The notes under the pieces: model-generated
What the model was told of the DNA's origin: nothing
What the model saw: only the letters and a program-made list of their open reading frames with translations
Database searches by the model: none
Assembly: GCA_001803165.1 (NCBI GenBank)
Contig: MHAZ01000006.1
Span: 435,428-499,427, forward strand
Origin: Stygiobacter sp. RIFOXYC2_FULL_38_25
Lineage (GTDB): Bacteria > Bacteroidota > Ignavibacteria > Ignavibacteriales > Melioribacteraceae
Direction of reading: 5' to 3'
DNA length: 64,000 nucleotides
Part shown: piece after piece, positions 11,037 to 20,528 of the stretch
Position numbering within the stretch: the stretch's first letter is position 1
Layout: each line of letters opens with the position of its first letter
Program-made: the position numbers and the translations under genes

Positions 11037-11855
11037 TTATTCTTTAACGCTTCCCATCATAATACCTTTGATGTAATATTTCTGAAGCGCTAAAAAGACG
11101 ATTAACACCGGAACGATTGTTATTACCGAACCAGCCATAAGCATTTCCGTGTCTTGAACATGCTCGCTGCTTAAGTTTGCAAGCGCCACCGGAAGCGTGT
11201 ACATATTTGAATCTGTCATCACAATTAAGGGCCAAAGAAAATCATTCCAAGTTCCCATAAACGTGAAGAGCCCGAGCGTAACTAAAATTGGTTTGCAGAG
11301 CGGAAGAATCACTTTCAAATAAATCTGAAGCTCAGTAGCGCCGTCCATTTTTGCGGCTTCAATCATGCTATCCGGAATAGAGAATGCGTACTGACGAATT
11401 AGGAATATTCCAAAAATACTTGCCATGCCGGGAACGATGATTGCCCAATATGTATTTATCAAGCCCATATTTTTAAGCAAAAGAAAAACCGGAAGCATAG
11501 TTACCTGTCCGGGAATTATCATAGAGCTCAATAAAAATTTGAAGAGGCTTTCTTTTTTTGCGAATCTGAATTTTGCAAACGCATAGCCGCCCATCGAATT
11601 AAGAAACAACGAAAAGAATGTTGCGCCAAGAGAAATAATTATGCTGTTCAGTAGGTAGCGAGATAGATTCAAACGGGAGAACAAAATTTGGTAATGTGAG
11701 AAATCAAATTTCTCGGGAAATAATTTTGGTGGATAGGTATTGGAAGCACCGGTAGGCATAAAGGAAGCCGAGACCATCCAGAGAAATGGTATGAATGTTA
11801 TCACCGCTACAAATATTACGAGAGCCAGAACTAAATATTTTTTTACCTTAGCCAT
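11037..11855 (-). CDS. Carbohydrate ABC transporter permease, MalG type
   Basis: This inner-membrane permease has six likely transmembrane helices and the coupling-helix EAA motif (EAAKMDGATELQIYLKVILPL). The N-terminal helix begins at MAKVKKYLVLALVIF. I used the ATG at 11853-11855, which follows GAAGGAGAG and overlaps the stop of the upstream permease in the 8-nt string ATGGCTAA, so the two subunits are probably translationally coupled. The 272-aa length fits the MalG family, and the C-terminus is short (IKGIMMGSVKE). It would pair with the MalF-type protein next to it to carry the substrate delivered by the 12722-13999 binding protein. Confidence 0.92.
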   Translation of the reverse strand: MAKVKKYLVLALVIFVAVITFIPFLWMVSASFMPTGASNTYPPKLFPEKFDFSHYQILFSRLNLSRYLLNSIIISLGATFFSLFLNSMGGYAFAKFRFAKKESLFKFLLSSMIIPGQVTMLPVFLLLKNMGLINTYWAIIVPGMASIFGIFLIRQYAFSIPDSMIEAAKMDGATELQIYLKVILPLCKPILVTLGLFTFMGTWNDFLWPLIVMTDSNMYTLPVALANLSSEHVQDTEMLMAGSVITIVPVLIVFLALQKYYIKGIMMGSVKE

Positions 11856-12732
11856 TTCTCTCCTTCTGCAATTTGAATTGGATTGATGTACCAATCAAAA
11901 TAATTACCGTAAGCATAAACGCCAGCGCAGTTGAGTAGCCAATGTTCCACCAGCGAAATCCTTCTTGGTACATATAGAGAACAATACTAAGAGTGCTGTT
12001 GAGCGGACCCCCTTGCGTCATCACGTAAGGCTCCGCAAATAGTTGGAAGTAACCAATCATTGTAATTACGCTGATAAACAAAGTTGTAGGCGCGAGCTGC
12101 GGAATTGTAATATGCTTGAATTGCTGCCACGCTGAAGCGCCTTCTATACTTGCAGCTTCGTAAAGTTCTTCGGGTATATTTTGAAGTCCGGCAATAAATA
12201 TTACCATGTTGTAGCCAAAATTTTTCCATACTACCAGAAGAATAATTGCAGGCATGGACCAATTGGGATCGCCAAGCCAATCAACCGGACCGATGCCGAT
12301 AAATCCTAATAAATAATTTAGCAAGCCAAAGCGAGGATGATAAATGTAACGCCAGACAATTGATACGGCAACGTGTGTTGTTACAACAGGCAAAAAATAA
12401 ATTAAGCGGAACACACCCTTGAAGCGAATAAACTTTGAGTTGAGTAAAACAGCAGCAGCTAAAGAAGCCGCAACCGAAAGAGGTCCGCCAACCATTACAA
12501 AGTAAAAAGTATTTTTGATTGCAGTCCAGAAAAGAGGATCGCTGAGAAGAGTTGAGTAATTTTTGAAAGCGACAAAGCGAAGATAATCTAAGTTACCGAG
12601 CGCGTAGATATCGAAATCGGTAAAGCTCATAGCGAAAGCAGCTATTACCGGCATAAAGAAAAACAACGCTATGATTAAAAGAGAGGGACCAAGGAATAAT
12701 ATTATTGCGCTAAGTTTGGTTTTATTTAGCAT
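11848..12732 (-). CDS. Carbohydrate ABC transporter permease, MalF type
   Basis: A 294-aa permease with six predicted membrane helices, starting with AIILFLGPSLLIIALFFFMP. The EAA loop reads EAASIEGASAWQQFKHITIP. It lacks the large periplasmic loop of enterobacterial MalF, like the UgpA/MsmF group. Its ATG lies inside the end of the binding-protein gene (11-nt overlap), and its own end overlaps the next permease. It forms the heterodimeric channel with that permease. Substrate cannot be read from the sequence; the surrounding GH144 and GH94 genes suggest a beta-gluco-oligosaccharide. Confidence 0.92.
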   Translation of the reverse strand: MLNKTKLSAIILFLGPSLLIIALFFFMPVIAAFAMSFTDFDIYALGNLDYLRFVAFKNYSTLLSDPLFWTAIKNTFYFVMVGGPLSVAASLAAAVLLNSKFIRFKGVFRLIYFLPVVTTHVAVSIVWRYIYHPRFGLLNYLLGFIGIGPVDWLGDPNWSMPAIILLVVWKNFGYNMVIFIAGLQNIPEELYEAASIEGASAWQQFKHITIPQLAPTTLFISVITMIGYFQLFAEPYVMTQGGPLNSTLSIVLYMYQEGFRWWNIGYSTALAFMLTVIILIGTSIQFKLQKERNG

Positions 12733-13999
12733 GTTTTTTACTCAAAATATAGCGGCGTTTTTCTAAAACCTTATTTACATCTTCGTCTAATTTTTTCAAC
12801 GCATCATCAATAGAAATTCTTTTACGGGCAATTGGCTCAACCATTTCTTGCTGAACCTTTTGAAACACAATCTGTTCCCACTCCGGAATTTTTGGAGCCG
12901 GCTTTGTTCTTTGAAGTTGATCGTAAAAAGCTTTGATGTATCTGTCATTTACAAATTCCGGATACTCCCATGATTTCTTAACTGCCGGCAAAGATGAAAC
13001 AAGTTTGTAAAACTCATACTGCGTTTTATATGATGATAAAAACTCAATCCACTTCCAAGCGGCTTCTTTGTTCTTCGATTTGGCATTCAATACGATACTT
13101 GAACCGCCAGGTAATGAATAACCGGGATACTCGTTGTTTGGAGATGGCAGCGGCGCGGTCATCCACTTGTCTTGCACATCCTTAGGTAGTCTGTTTTGAA
13201 ACTCGGTAACATTCCACGGACCGGTTATATATATCGAGAAAAAGCCTTCGCCGAAAGCTTGATAAACATTTAACACTTGCTGCATGTCCACCGGGGCTAA
13301 ATCCTCGTGATAAAATTTGGTGAGATATACGATTGCTTCCTTAAACTCTTTCGAAGAAAAATTTGCATACTGATTTTTGTTCTTCAATAGTTCAGCATTG
13401 TTTTGTAGTCCGAACAAAATAAATGGCAGCCATTCGTTTGTGGGAATGAAAAACGAATAGCTGTTAAACTTCTGTTTGATTTTCTTCGACGCATCGTAAA
13501 GTTCAGCCCAAGTTTTTGGTGCGTTATTGTAACCAACAGCTTTCAAGATATCTGTACGGTAGAACATTACTCTTGTATCAACATACCATGGAATTCCATA
13601 AACTGTTGAATCGAGAACATTTGTTTCCCAGATACCATCAAAGAATTTTTCTTTTGAGATGACTGACGATTTGGATACAAACTTATTCAATGGTTCGATT
13701 GAGCTGATTGCTTCAAATTCCGGTATCCATGTATTGCCGAGCTGGAATACATCCGGCAGAGTTTCGCTGGCAAAAGCTGTAATGAGTTTTTCGTGCGCGG
13801 CTATCCATGCAATCTGCAAAACTTTCACTTTGATGTTTGGATTCTGTTTTTCAAACTCAGGAATAAGTTTAGCAACAGTTTCTCCTTCAACACCCATAGC
13901 CCAAAAGTTAATTTCTACCTTATCAGATTTTTGCTGCGAACAGCTAATAGATAAAACTAAAAAAACTATTGCCAGATATTTAGTTCTCGTTTTGTTCAT
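12722..13999 (-). CDS. Extracellular sugar-binding lipoprotein of the ABC transporter
   Basis: This family 1 solute-binding protein of 425 aa captures the sugar for the adjacent permeases. A lipoprotein signal ends at Cys20 (LVLSISCSQ). The mature protein starts with KVEINFWAMGVEGE and shows the family blocks IPEFEKQNPNIKVKV, GNTWIPEF, YGIPWYVDTRVMFYRTD and PGGSSIVLNAKSKNKEAAWKW. The gene starts 1 nt before the end of the upstream T9SS-type glycosidase gene and overlaps the MalF-type permease, so it is embedded in the catabolic operon. It has many aromatic residues, as in oligosaccharide-binding members, but the ligand is not determinable by eye. Confidence 0.92.
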   Translation of the reverse strand: MNKTRTKYLAIVFLVLSISCSQQKSDKVEINFWAMGVEGETVAKLIPEFEKQNPNIKVKVLQIAWIAAHEKLITAFASETLPDVFQLGNTWIPEFEAISSIEPLNKFVSKSSVISKEKFFDGIWETNVLDSTVYGIPWYVDTRVMFYRTDILKAVGYNNAPKTWAELYDASKKIKQKFNSYSFFIPTNEWLPFILFGLQNNAELLKNKNQYANFSSKEFKEAIVYLTKFYHEDLAPVDMQQVLNVYQAFGEGFFSIYITGPWNVTEFQNRLPKDVQDKWMTAPLPSPNNEYPGYSLPGGSSIVLNAKSKNKEAAWKWIEFLSSYKTQYEFYKLVSSLPAVKKSWEYPEFVNDRYIKAFYDQLQRTKPAPKIPEWEQIVFQKVQQEMVEPIARKRISIDDALKKLDEDVNKVLEKRRYILSKKHAK

Positions 14000-14000
14000 T

Positions 14001-15890
14001 CTATTTGATCAACAACATTTTCTTGGTTTGAGTAAAACCATTTGCGGTCAAAGTGTAAAAGAAAACTCCGCTTTGTAAAGACGCGCCATGGCGCGTCTTT
14101 ACGTTAAATCTAACTTTGTAATTGCCCGGTTGTTTGTATTCGTTTACTAATGTGGTCACTTCTCTTCCAAGTGCATCATATATTTTTAAGCCCACTTGGC
14201 TTGCCGCTTGTACCTTGTAACTAATAGTCGTTTCCGGATTAAATGGATTTGGATAATTCTGCTCTAACTTAAACCCTGTTGGAATACTTTCCTCTTCTAC
14301 TTTTGTATCTGGAAAGAATAATCCTTTGCCGCTTGAAAAATCTAATATAGGCGCAATCTCCGGCGAGCTCATAAATTTCTTCCATAGAATTTCGGAACGG
14401 TAATTTTCAATCATTCCAACTATTGGTCCTTGATCAATCGCCAAGTAACCATCGCTAAACCAGAGGTTGCTGATATTAAACGCATCCTTAAAACCAAAAT
14501 CTCCCCAAAGATCCGCTCCGTGTATTATATAAAAGTGTTTTAGTGCTGCAATAGATTCTTTTGGTGTATAAGGCATTGCTGAAAGCGCCGCTGTTGGAGA
14601 AATCGTTCCATTATCGTTATTAGGCTCATGCGCTGTATATCCAACACTTGGAATTGAATAACTTGCTGTTAATCCCCAACAGTCTTCTTGGTATCCGGCA
14701 AATTTTTTAGGATTCGCTATGCAGTAAGCTCTGTTTACTAATGTTTGATTTTTGTTATGTACAAAATAATTTGTGTATAAATCTCTTTTGTTTCTCGGGT
14801 CAAAGCCTATGTATGAATAATGAGTCCAGAACAACGAGCCGCCGTAATCCGTGCCAACGTACAAAGGAATATCATATTTAGTTCGGTACTTGGAAATAGA
14901 GCCGCCATTTCCCCAACCTCCTTTGTAAAATTCGATAGGTGAAATAAGAGGAGCTTTTGTTGGTGAGGCTACAGCAAGTATATATGCAATTTGAGTCTCG
15001 TTCCAACCGTGAAAAACAAATGTATCACTAAAATTAAAACCCATTGTTGGAGACCAATTCCAATACAATCCGGTTGTACCATTTCTATAGAAATTCCAAT
15101 CTACTTCTTCCCAGATTTGTTTTATGTACGCTCTCGTCTGTATTTCGTCCGGAGAATTATTATCAAAGTATTGACGCGCGGTTAACAGTCCTTCAATCAA
15201 GAAAGCAGTCTCAACAATATCGCCTCCATTCTGCTGACCAAAGTTTACAACTTTACCTGTTGAGCCGTTAAGCCAATGAGGGAACACACCATGAAACCGG
15301 TCTGCCTTAGTAACCAGAAACGTTGTAATCTTCAACATGCGCTGTGCGCCTTGCTCTCGTGTAATGAACCCACGTTCAACGGCGGCAACAATTGCCATAA
15401 TGCCAAACCCGCTTCCACCAATTGTATTTGTAACATCGCTTTCATTTGGATGCCAGCGCTCACGTGCTAAACCACTGTTTGGATCGCCCCAATCCCAAAA
15501 GTATCTGAAAGTTGCTCGCTGAGTCATATCCAAAAATTCATCATCAGTCATTGAATGCGTCTTTGCGGAAACTTCTGCACTAAGTGGAGATTCATTTCCG
15601 GAATTATCATAGGCAGATACTTTGTACTTTACCGTTACTCCGGGCGTATTAATCCATTCCCAATGAAATGAACGATACTTCTTTACGGTTTTTGAAAGAG
15701 TAAAAGTTGAACCATCAAATTTGTAAACTCTATAACCGGCTAAATCAGCTTCAGTATTATTTTGCCAAATGACATCGGCATGTAACTCATAGCCAATTGC
15801 ATTAACGCCGGAAGGAGTTGCCGGCGGCGTGGTATCTTGAGCGCAACTAATTGAAACAAGAAAAAGTGAAAGCAATAATAGCTTCTTCAT
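14001..15890 (-). CDS. Secreted GH144-type glucanase with Fn3 and T9SS sorting domains
   Basis: Domains in order: signal peptide (residues 1-17, MKKLLLLSLFLVSISCA), Fn3 domain to about 110 (PPATPSGVNAIGYE, YKVSAYDNSGNESP), a catalytic (alpha/alpha)6 domain of the PF10091 glucoamylase/GH144 type from about 115 to 525, and a type IX secretion sorting domain at the C-terminus (NYPNPFNPETTISY, YDALGREV, SGVFFYTLT, KKMLLIK). Family blocks include RATFRYFWDWGDPNSGLA, GGSGFGIMAIVA, GFITREQG and FHGWNETQIAYILA. Founding GH144 members are endo-beta-1,2-glucanases; other specificities are possible. The sorting domain implies outer-membrane export and surface attachment. A 28-bp palindrome is inserted in frame in that domain (14075-14102). 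Alternative reading: generic glucoamylase-like protein. Confidence 0.82.
   Translation of the reverse strand: MKKLLLLSLFLVSISCAQDTTPPATPSGVNAIGYELHADVIWQNNTEADLAGYRVYKFDGSTFTLSKTVKKYRSFHWEWINTPGVTVKYKVSAYDNSGNESPLSAEVSAKTHSMTDDEFLDMTQRATFRYFWDWGDPNSGLARERWHPNESDVTNTIGGSGFGIMAIVAAVERGFITREQGAQRMLKITTFLVTKADRFHGVFPHWLNGSTGKVVNFGQQNGGDIVETAFLIEGLLTARQYFDNNSPDEIQTRAYIKQIWEEVDWNFYRNGTTGLYWNWSPTMGFNFSDTFVFHGWNETQIAYILAVASPTKAPLISPIEFYKGGWGNGGSISKYRTKYDIPLYVGTDYGGSLFWTHYSYIGFDPRNKRDLYTNYFVHNKNQTLVNRAYCIANPKKFAGYQEDCWGLTASYSIPSVGYTAHEPNNDNGTISPTAALSAMPYTPKESIAALKHFYIIHGADLWGDFGFKDAFNISNLWFSDGYLAIDQGPIVGMIENYRSEILWKKFMSSPEIAPILDFSSGKGLFFPDTKVEEESIPTGFKLEQNYPNPFNPETTISYKVQAASQVGLKIYDALGREVTTLVNEYKQPGNYKVRFNVKTRHGASLQSGVFFYTLTANGFTQTKKMLLIK
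14075..14102. repeat. 28-bp perfect palindrome inside the T9SS sorting domain
   Basis: The half site is GTAAAGACGCGCCA and its complement follows with no loop. On the coding strand it is read in frame as VKTRHGASL, between KVRFN and QSGVFFYTL, where related sorting domains have a short turn. It looks like a mobile palindrome that inserted without breaking the frame. Confidence 0.85.
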
Positions 15891-15910
15891 TTTAATCCTT
15901 CTTATAAAAA

Positions 15911-18900
15911 TTAATAAACAACTTCTATTTCAACCGGGAACATTTTAACATTAATTCTGCTGCCGGTAAAGTCAGCCGATTCTTTTCCGTTAACCAAGAC
16001 TTTTTTTGGAGTCTGTTTGCCGTTAAAATTCTTTATCACAATTCCACCACTTGGAATCTTTGTACTACCAAACAAATTTATCTTATAACTGTTTTCATTT
16101 TTTTTAATTGAATAGGAAAGTTCGCCATAATATGTTGGTAAGTTTTCGATAGACATTCCTTCCGGCGAATCAATCCAATCTTGCATTAATCCTGCACCAA
16201 CAACAAGTGATGAATCATACTCGTTCTCATAAACAAACATTGCGCGCATAGAGTTAATAAAATCCGAGCCGACCCAGGTATGCGGCATATCGCCGATAAA
16301 GCGTGGAAGTCTTCTGTCTTTCCAAACAACTTCCGCCCAATGATTCCATCCATGCGGACGCTGATCATTCAAGAAATAATTTGTTAACCAATGGGCTTTG
16401 TCCGGCTGATCAAGAAAAATAAACGAGCCGATTGTTCTAACTTCGTAAGGTGTATATGCATTCCATTCTGTTTCCGGCTTAGCACGTGTTTGAGTAAAGT
16501 CCCAATATTTATCAAAAGTATTTTGCAGCAAATCAGCCGGGAGATTTCCTCTCTCGTTGCAAGGATAAAGTGAAATGGTTGTTGATGTTGCGTCAAAATC
16601 ACCAAGCTCAACACAACCGGGGATGTAATTTATTTTATGCTGTTGAGTAGTTAGCCTAATCGAATTGTAAAGATTTTCTTTAAAGTCATCTCTTATTTTT
16701 TTGAAGCGAGTGGTTTCGTTTATATCACCAATTACTTCGGCAATTTCAACAGCATCTTTCAAACCTTTCATTCCAAAGAAACTATCCCAATAAGAATGGC
16801 GCGGCTTATCGCTGTAGCCTTCGTGAGAAATTGACTCCGGAAGAATTCCGTAATAAGCGCGTAAACTATCGCCGCTGTTTTTGTAGTAGTCTGTCGAGCG
16901 CTGGTCAATCAAACTTTTCATGTAATCAACTGTGCGTATTACATTTCCAAATTTGGATTTAAGCCATGTAGTATCTTTCGTGTAATTAAAGTATTGGCGA
17001 AGGAGATAAATAAATTCACCGTGACTGTCATTTTCCGGAACCGGGTCGGGTCCGCGCCTATCAACTACACAAGGTACTTTGCCATTATCAAATTGATTTG
17101 CTGCGTACCAATCGGCAAACTCGCGGACTTCTTTTACAATTCCGTTCTTAAGCAATGCCGATGAAGTGAGCGCGCCATCGCGAATCCAAGAACGTTCGTA
17201 AGAACGTGAACCGGGTTGAATGCCAAATTTATCGCGGTTAATTAGAATGTTGGCAAGGTTAGTGCGAATCGTGTTTACAATCTTATCGGCAGAAGAAGGA
17301 AGATTGAACTTGATGTGAGTTACTTTATCGTTCCAAAACTTTTTTGTTTCTTCAAATTTTTTCTGAACAAACTGAGCGTTAGCTTTTTTCAATTCTTTTG
17401 GTTCATTATAGAAAGGAACAGCAACGTAAAAAGTTTTTTCTTCCTGAGGTTTAAGTGAGAAAGAATACTTTATCGCTGCCGAAGCAAAACCAGTATTGTC
17501 CTTTACATCATTTCTTGGTGGAAGCTGATCTTGCGAAATAAAATTAATTACATCGCCATCATCAAAGGAAGCGGCGCCAATTCCATCCGGCTTAGAAATC
17601 GGCAAAACAACTTTTTCGTTGTTTACCAAAACTTTGTTTCTATCAATCTTTACCGATTTTACTTTTGCAACACCGCCGGTAATGTTCAGCCATTGATAAT
17701 AAGGATTAACTTGGAACGGGCGCAAAGCGATGTACAAGTTGCCGGTTTTGTCTTCCCCACCGATATTCTTTAAAGTGTAGTTTACGTACAACACAGAAGA
17801 TTTGTTTGCCTCCCCATTAGCAAAAGCTTTTACCTCAAGCTGAATATTGCCAAGCCACTTAATTTTTGGAATCGGCAAATAGTTATTTTCTAATGATTGC
17901 AGCGTTTTCTGATCGTTCCATGTGATTACTTTTCCATCTACATAGAGAAATGGTTCTATCGAAAAGTTGGACTTGTCAACTTCAACCATTCCCTCTTCGT
18001 TGATTAACGCTTCCTTCACATCGGAATTAACTCCGGTGATAGTCCAATAAGATTTTTCTTCGTTGAAATAACGTGGGAAATACCCTCGCGGAAAGTCTTT
18101 TGCTATGTTGATAAAAAAGCGGTTTGGGTCTGCGGAATACTCACCACTCAACATTGCTAATTCTTTGATCGCATAACCTTTCTTGCGTGAGCTGCTTTCA
18201 AGGCTCAGTTTTACATAAGCTGCTTCGTACTCGGGCAACCGAACGTAACTTGTATTAGAATTATCTTTTTCAGCCGAATAAACTTTTTCCCAACTCGTCT
18301 TGTCATCGGAGACTGAAACGGTAAACTTCTTTGCAAAATCTTTTTCATCCCAGATGATCTTCAAACCGCCAAATTCTTTTCTTCCGTGGAGATCAAGGAT
18401 TACTTCTTGGATTTCCTTTTTATCGCTAGCCCAGCTAGTTTCTGTTTTTCCATCAGTAAGATTTTTCACATACGAAAAAGCTGAAGAAGCAGTTACATTT
18501 ATTTGAGAAAGATCATTGCTTGTCGAAGGTGTAGGTTCAAAATTCAATTCGTCAAGATAAACTGTTCCTTTTCCGCCGTTGTAAGATGCTATAGTAAACT
18601 CAAGTCGGTTTGTTTTGCGCAAAGTTTTGTCTTGCGTAGGTCCCCATGCAAATTCAATTTTGCGCTTTTTGATTATATACTTCTTCCACTCGGTCGGGAA
18701 TTCATAATTGCGGTTGTTATACCACCAAACATTTTCGCCGGCTGCGTCGGCAAGTTTGAATTCGAGATTGTTGTTAGGTGATTTTGCTTTGAGGTAAAAC
18801 GAGAACTGAAAGTTTTCCGGATATTCTATTGGAATAATTTTTTGAATGCCGCCGTAACCTGAACCTTTAGTAAAGTTATAATCAATGCGGATGCATTTTC

Positions 18901-19072
18901 CTTTGAATCCATTAGCCATTGAGATTTTTAACTCAACTCCATCACTAGCAAAAATTTTCCAGCCATCGGTTGAATTAAATTCATCCAAGGTTTTGCCTTG
19001 TGCAAAGATTTGAATTGCGAGCGACAGCAGTACAAGAATAAGCGCAATCAGTTTGATTACTTTTTCTCTCAT
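15911..19072 (-). CDS. Large secreted six-hairpin glycosidase with CBM-like and F5/8C domains
   Basis: This 1053-aa exported protein begins with a Sec signal (residues 1-25, ending in IFAQ). Residues ~28-180 resemble a CBM11-like beta-sandwich (STDGWKIFASDGVE, GKGTVYLDELNFEP). Residues ~190-310 form a discoidin (F5/8 type C) domain (NLTDGKTETSWASDKKE, YAAYVKLSLESS-like pattern). A beta-rich linker follows, and residues ~590-950 form an (alpha/alpha)6 barrel of the six-hairpin glycosidase superfamily (RSYERSWIRDGALTSSALL, ENDSHGEFIYLLRQYF, HSYWDSFFGMKGL). Acid residues in SWIRDG and EWNAYTPYE are candidate catalytic or binding positions. The family (GH15-, GH63- or GH36-like) is not certain. 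The operon context with two GH144-type enzymes suggests action on the same glucan. Confidence 0.75.
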   Translation of the reverse strand: MREKVIKLIALILVLLSLAIQIFAQGKTLDEFNSTDGWKIFASDGVELKISMANGFKGKCIRIDYNFTKGSGYGGIQKIIPIEYPENFQFSFYLKAKSPNNNLEFKLADAAGENVWWYNNRNYEFPTEWKKYIIKKRKIEFAWGPTQDKTLRKTNRLEFTIASYNGGKGTVYLDELNFEPTPSTSNDLSQINVTASSAFSYVKNLTDGKTETSWASDKKEIQEVILDLHGRKEFGGLKIIWDEKDFAKKFTVSVSDDKTSWEKVYSAEKDNSNTSYVRLPEYEAAYVKLSLESSSRKKGYAIKELAMLSGEYSADPNRFFINIAKDFPRGYFPRYFNEEKSYWTITGVNSDVKEALINEEGMVEVDKSNFSIEPFLYVDGKVITWNDQKTLQSLENNYLPIPKIKWLGNIQLEVKAFANGEANKSSVLYVNYTLKNIGGEDKTGNLYIALRPFQVNPYYQWLNITGGVAKVKSVKIDRNKVLVNNEKVVLPISKPDGIGAASFDDGDVINFISQDQLPPRNDVKDNTGFASAAIKYSFSLKPQEEKTFYVAVPFYNEPKELKKANAQFVQKKFEETKKFWNDKVTHIKFNLPSSADKIVNTIRTNLANILINRDKFGIQPGSRSYERSWIRDGALTSSALLKNGIVKEVREFADWYAANQFDNGKVPCVVDRRGPDPVPENDSHGEFIYLLRQYFNYTKDTTWLKSKFGNVIRTVDYMKSLIDQRSTDYYKNSGDSLRAYYGILPESISHEGYSDKPRHSYWDSFFGMKGLKDAVEIAEVIGDINETTRFKKIRDDFKENLYNSIRLTTQQHKINYIPGCVELGDFDATSTTISLYPCNERGNLPADLLQNTFDKYWDFTQTRAKPETEWNAYTPYEVRTIGSFIFLDQPDKAHWLTNYFLNDQRPHGWNHWAEVVWKDRRLPRFIGDMPHTWVGSDFINSMRAMFVYENEYDSSLVVGAGLMQDWIDSPEGMSIENLPTYYGELSYSIKKNENSYKINLFGSTKIPSGGIVIKNFNGKQTPKKVLVNGKESADFTGSRINVKMFPVEIEVVY

Positions 19073-19096
19073 CTGATCCCTATCAAAAGTTGGGAT

Positions 19097-20491
19097 TTAT
19101 TTTTTCATTTGTTCGAAGCCGAGAATTTTTAAACCTTTCTGTACAATTTCGTCTTTCATAAAATATTTCCAAACGAATCCGTTGTAATAGTTTTCAATCA
19201 TTATAACAATTGGACCTTGATCCAATCCAAGTGAAGCTGTATCAACCCAATTTACTGTTGGATTGAAAGAATCTACAAAACCGTGTTTACCCCAAACACC
19301 TGCACCTCCATAACGGTCTTGTAAATTCATCAAAGTTGGGATACAAATTTCCGGTGCGAATGGAATGGAAGCTCCGGCAGCATACGCAGCAATTGTTCCA
19401 TCATCAAATTCTGTTGAATCAAGTCCGGATGAACCGCGCGGTGCGTATCCAAAAAATATTTTTCCATCTTGATTGTATTTACCTTCCGGTCCATCGCATG
19501 CGGAAAAACCCCACGAAAGTGAATCGTAGCCAACCCATTTCTTTGGATTAACAATAGCGTATTCGCGGTTAACATAGGTTGCGCGGCGTGTATTTTCAGC
19601 GTAATCAATTCCTTTTTTCTTCATGTATGAATCTGCAAGTCCGTTTGGATTGAGCCACAGAAAAGAATTTTGATGAGCAAATAACGATGGAAAAACTACG
19701 TGTCCGTAATTTTTTGTATAAGGTTCGCGCCATTGATATGTACTCAGAAAAGAAGCGTAAGCTTTTTCCGGATTTGGTAAATCCATTCCGGCAGCAATAA
19801 CATAAAGGAAGAGCGCTTCCGTGTATCCAAACCAACCCAGCGGACTAAAACCTTTTTCATCCCAGCCCATTGTCATTTGATAAGGCATTTTTTCATTCGC
19901 AGAGCGGACCCAGAATTTCCAATCAGCACGCGCTAATAACTTGGTCGCTAAATCTCTGATCTGTTTTTCTGCTTCGATGTCTTCAGTGAAATAATTTCTG
20001 GCAAAGATCATTCCGCAGAATAGGAAACCGCTATCAATTGAAGAGAGCTCACAATTCCAAAAACGCTGCCCGGTTTTCATGTGAAGAAAATGATAGTAAA
20101 AACCCTTGTAGCCGCTTGCAAGTTTTGCAGTGCTCTGTTCACTATTCCAGAAAAAGTTTAACATGTTGAGTGTTAGCTTTGCAGCTTCGGCGCGAGTAAT
20201 CCATCCTTTTTCAGCACCAATCGCCCAAATGGGAACAGCAAAACCAACCGCAGCAATTGAAGATGGCGAAGAATCTGTTGAACGGTCTTTTACCAATCCG
20301 TTTTCGGGATTAATTTCATCCAGAAAATATTTGAATGTACGGTACTGAAGTGTATCGAGGAATGATTTCTCTTCTACACTCATTTTGTAATTCAATTTAT
20401 TCAGCGGCTGATAATTAATAACTCTTGTTTGGCAGCTAATATTAGCCGCAATAAGTAGTATCAATATTGTTTTCAAAGTTCTTGCTTTCAT
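19097..20491 (-). CDS. GH144-type glucanase lipoprotein
   Basis: The protein (464 aa) is a PF10091/GH144-type enzyme without accessory domains, close in length to single-domain endo-beta-1,2-glucanases. A lipoprotein signal ends at Cys20 (LIAANISCQT), so it is probably tethered in the periplasm or on the outer membrane. Catalytic-domain blocks parallel those of the 14001-15890 enzyme: QYRTFKYFLDEINPENGLV, AAVGFAVPIWAIGAEKGWIT, WFGYTEALFLYVIAAG, SWGFSACDGPEG and GLDQGPIVIMIENY. The two are clearly diverged paralogues rather than recent duplicates. One may cut surface polysaccharide (T9SS-exported form) and this one shorten the fragments. Specificity is inferred from family only. Confidence 0.82.
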   Translation of the reverse strand: MKARTLKTILILLIAANISCQTRVINYQPLNKLNYKMSVEEKSFLDTLQYRTFKYFLDEINPENGLVKDRSTDSSPSSIAAVGFAVPIWAIGAEKGWITRAEAAKLTLNMLNFFWNSEQSTAKLASGYKGFYYHFLHMKTGQRFWNCELSSIDSGFLFCGMIFARNYFTEDIEAEKQIRDLATKLLARADWKFWVRSANEKMPYQMTMGWDEKGFSPLGWFGYTEALFLYVIAAGMDLPNPEKAYASFLSTYQWREPYTKNYGHVVFPSLFAHQNSFLWLNPNGLADSYMKKKGIDYAENTRRATYVNREYAIVNPKKWVGYDSLSWGFSACDGPEGKYNQDGKIFFGYAPRGSSGLDSTEFDDGTIAAYAAGASIPFAPEICIPTLMNLQDRYGGAGVWGKHGFVDSFNPTVNWVDTASLGLDQGPIVIMIENYYNGFVWKYFMKDEIVQKGLKILGFEQMKK

Positions 20492-20528
20492 CTCTTTCTC
20501 AGATAATTGTTGAACAATTTTACAGCGA

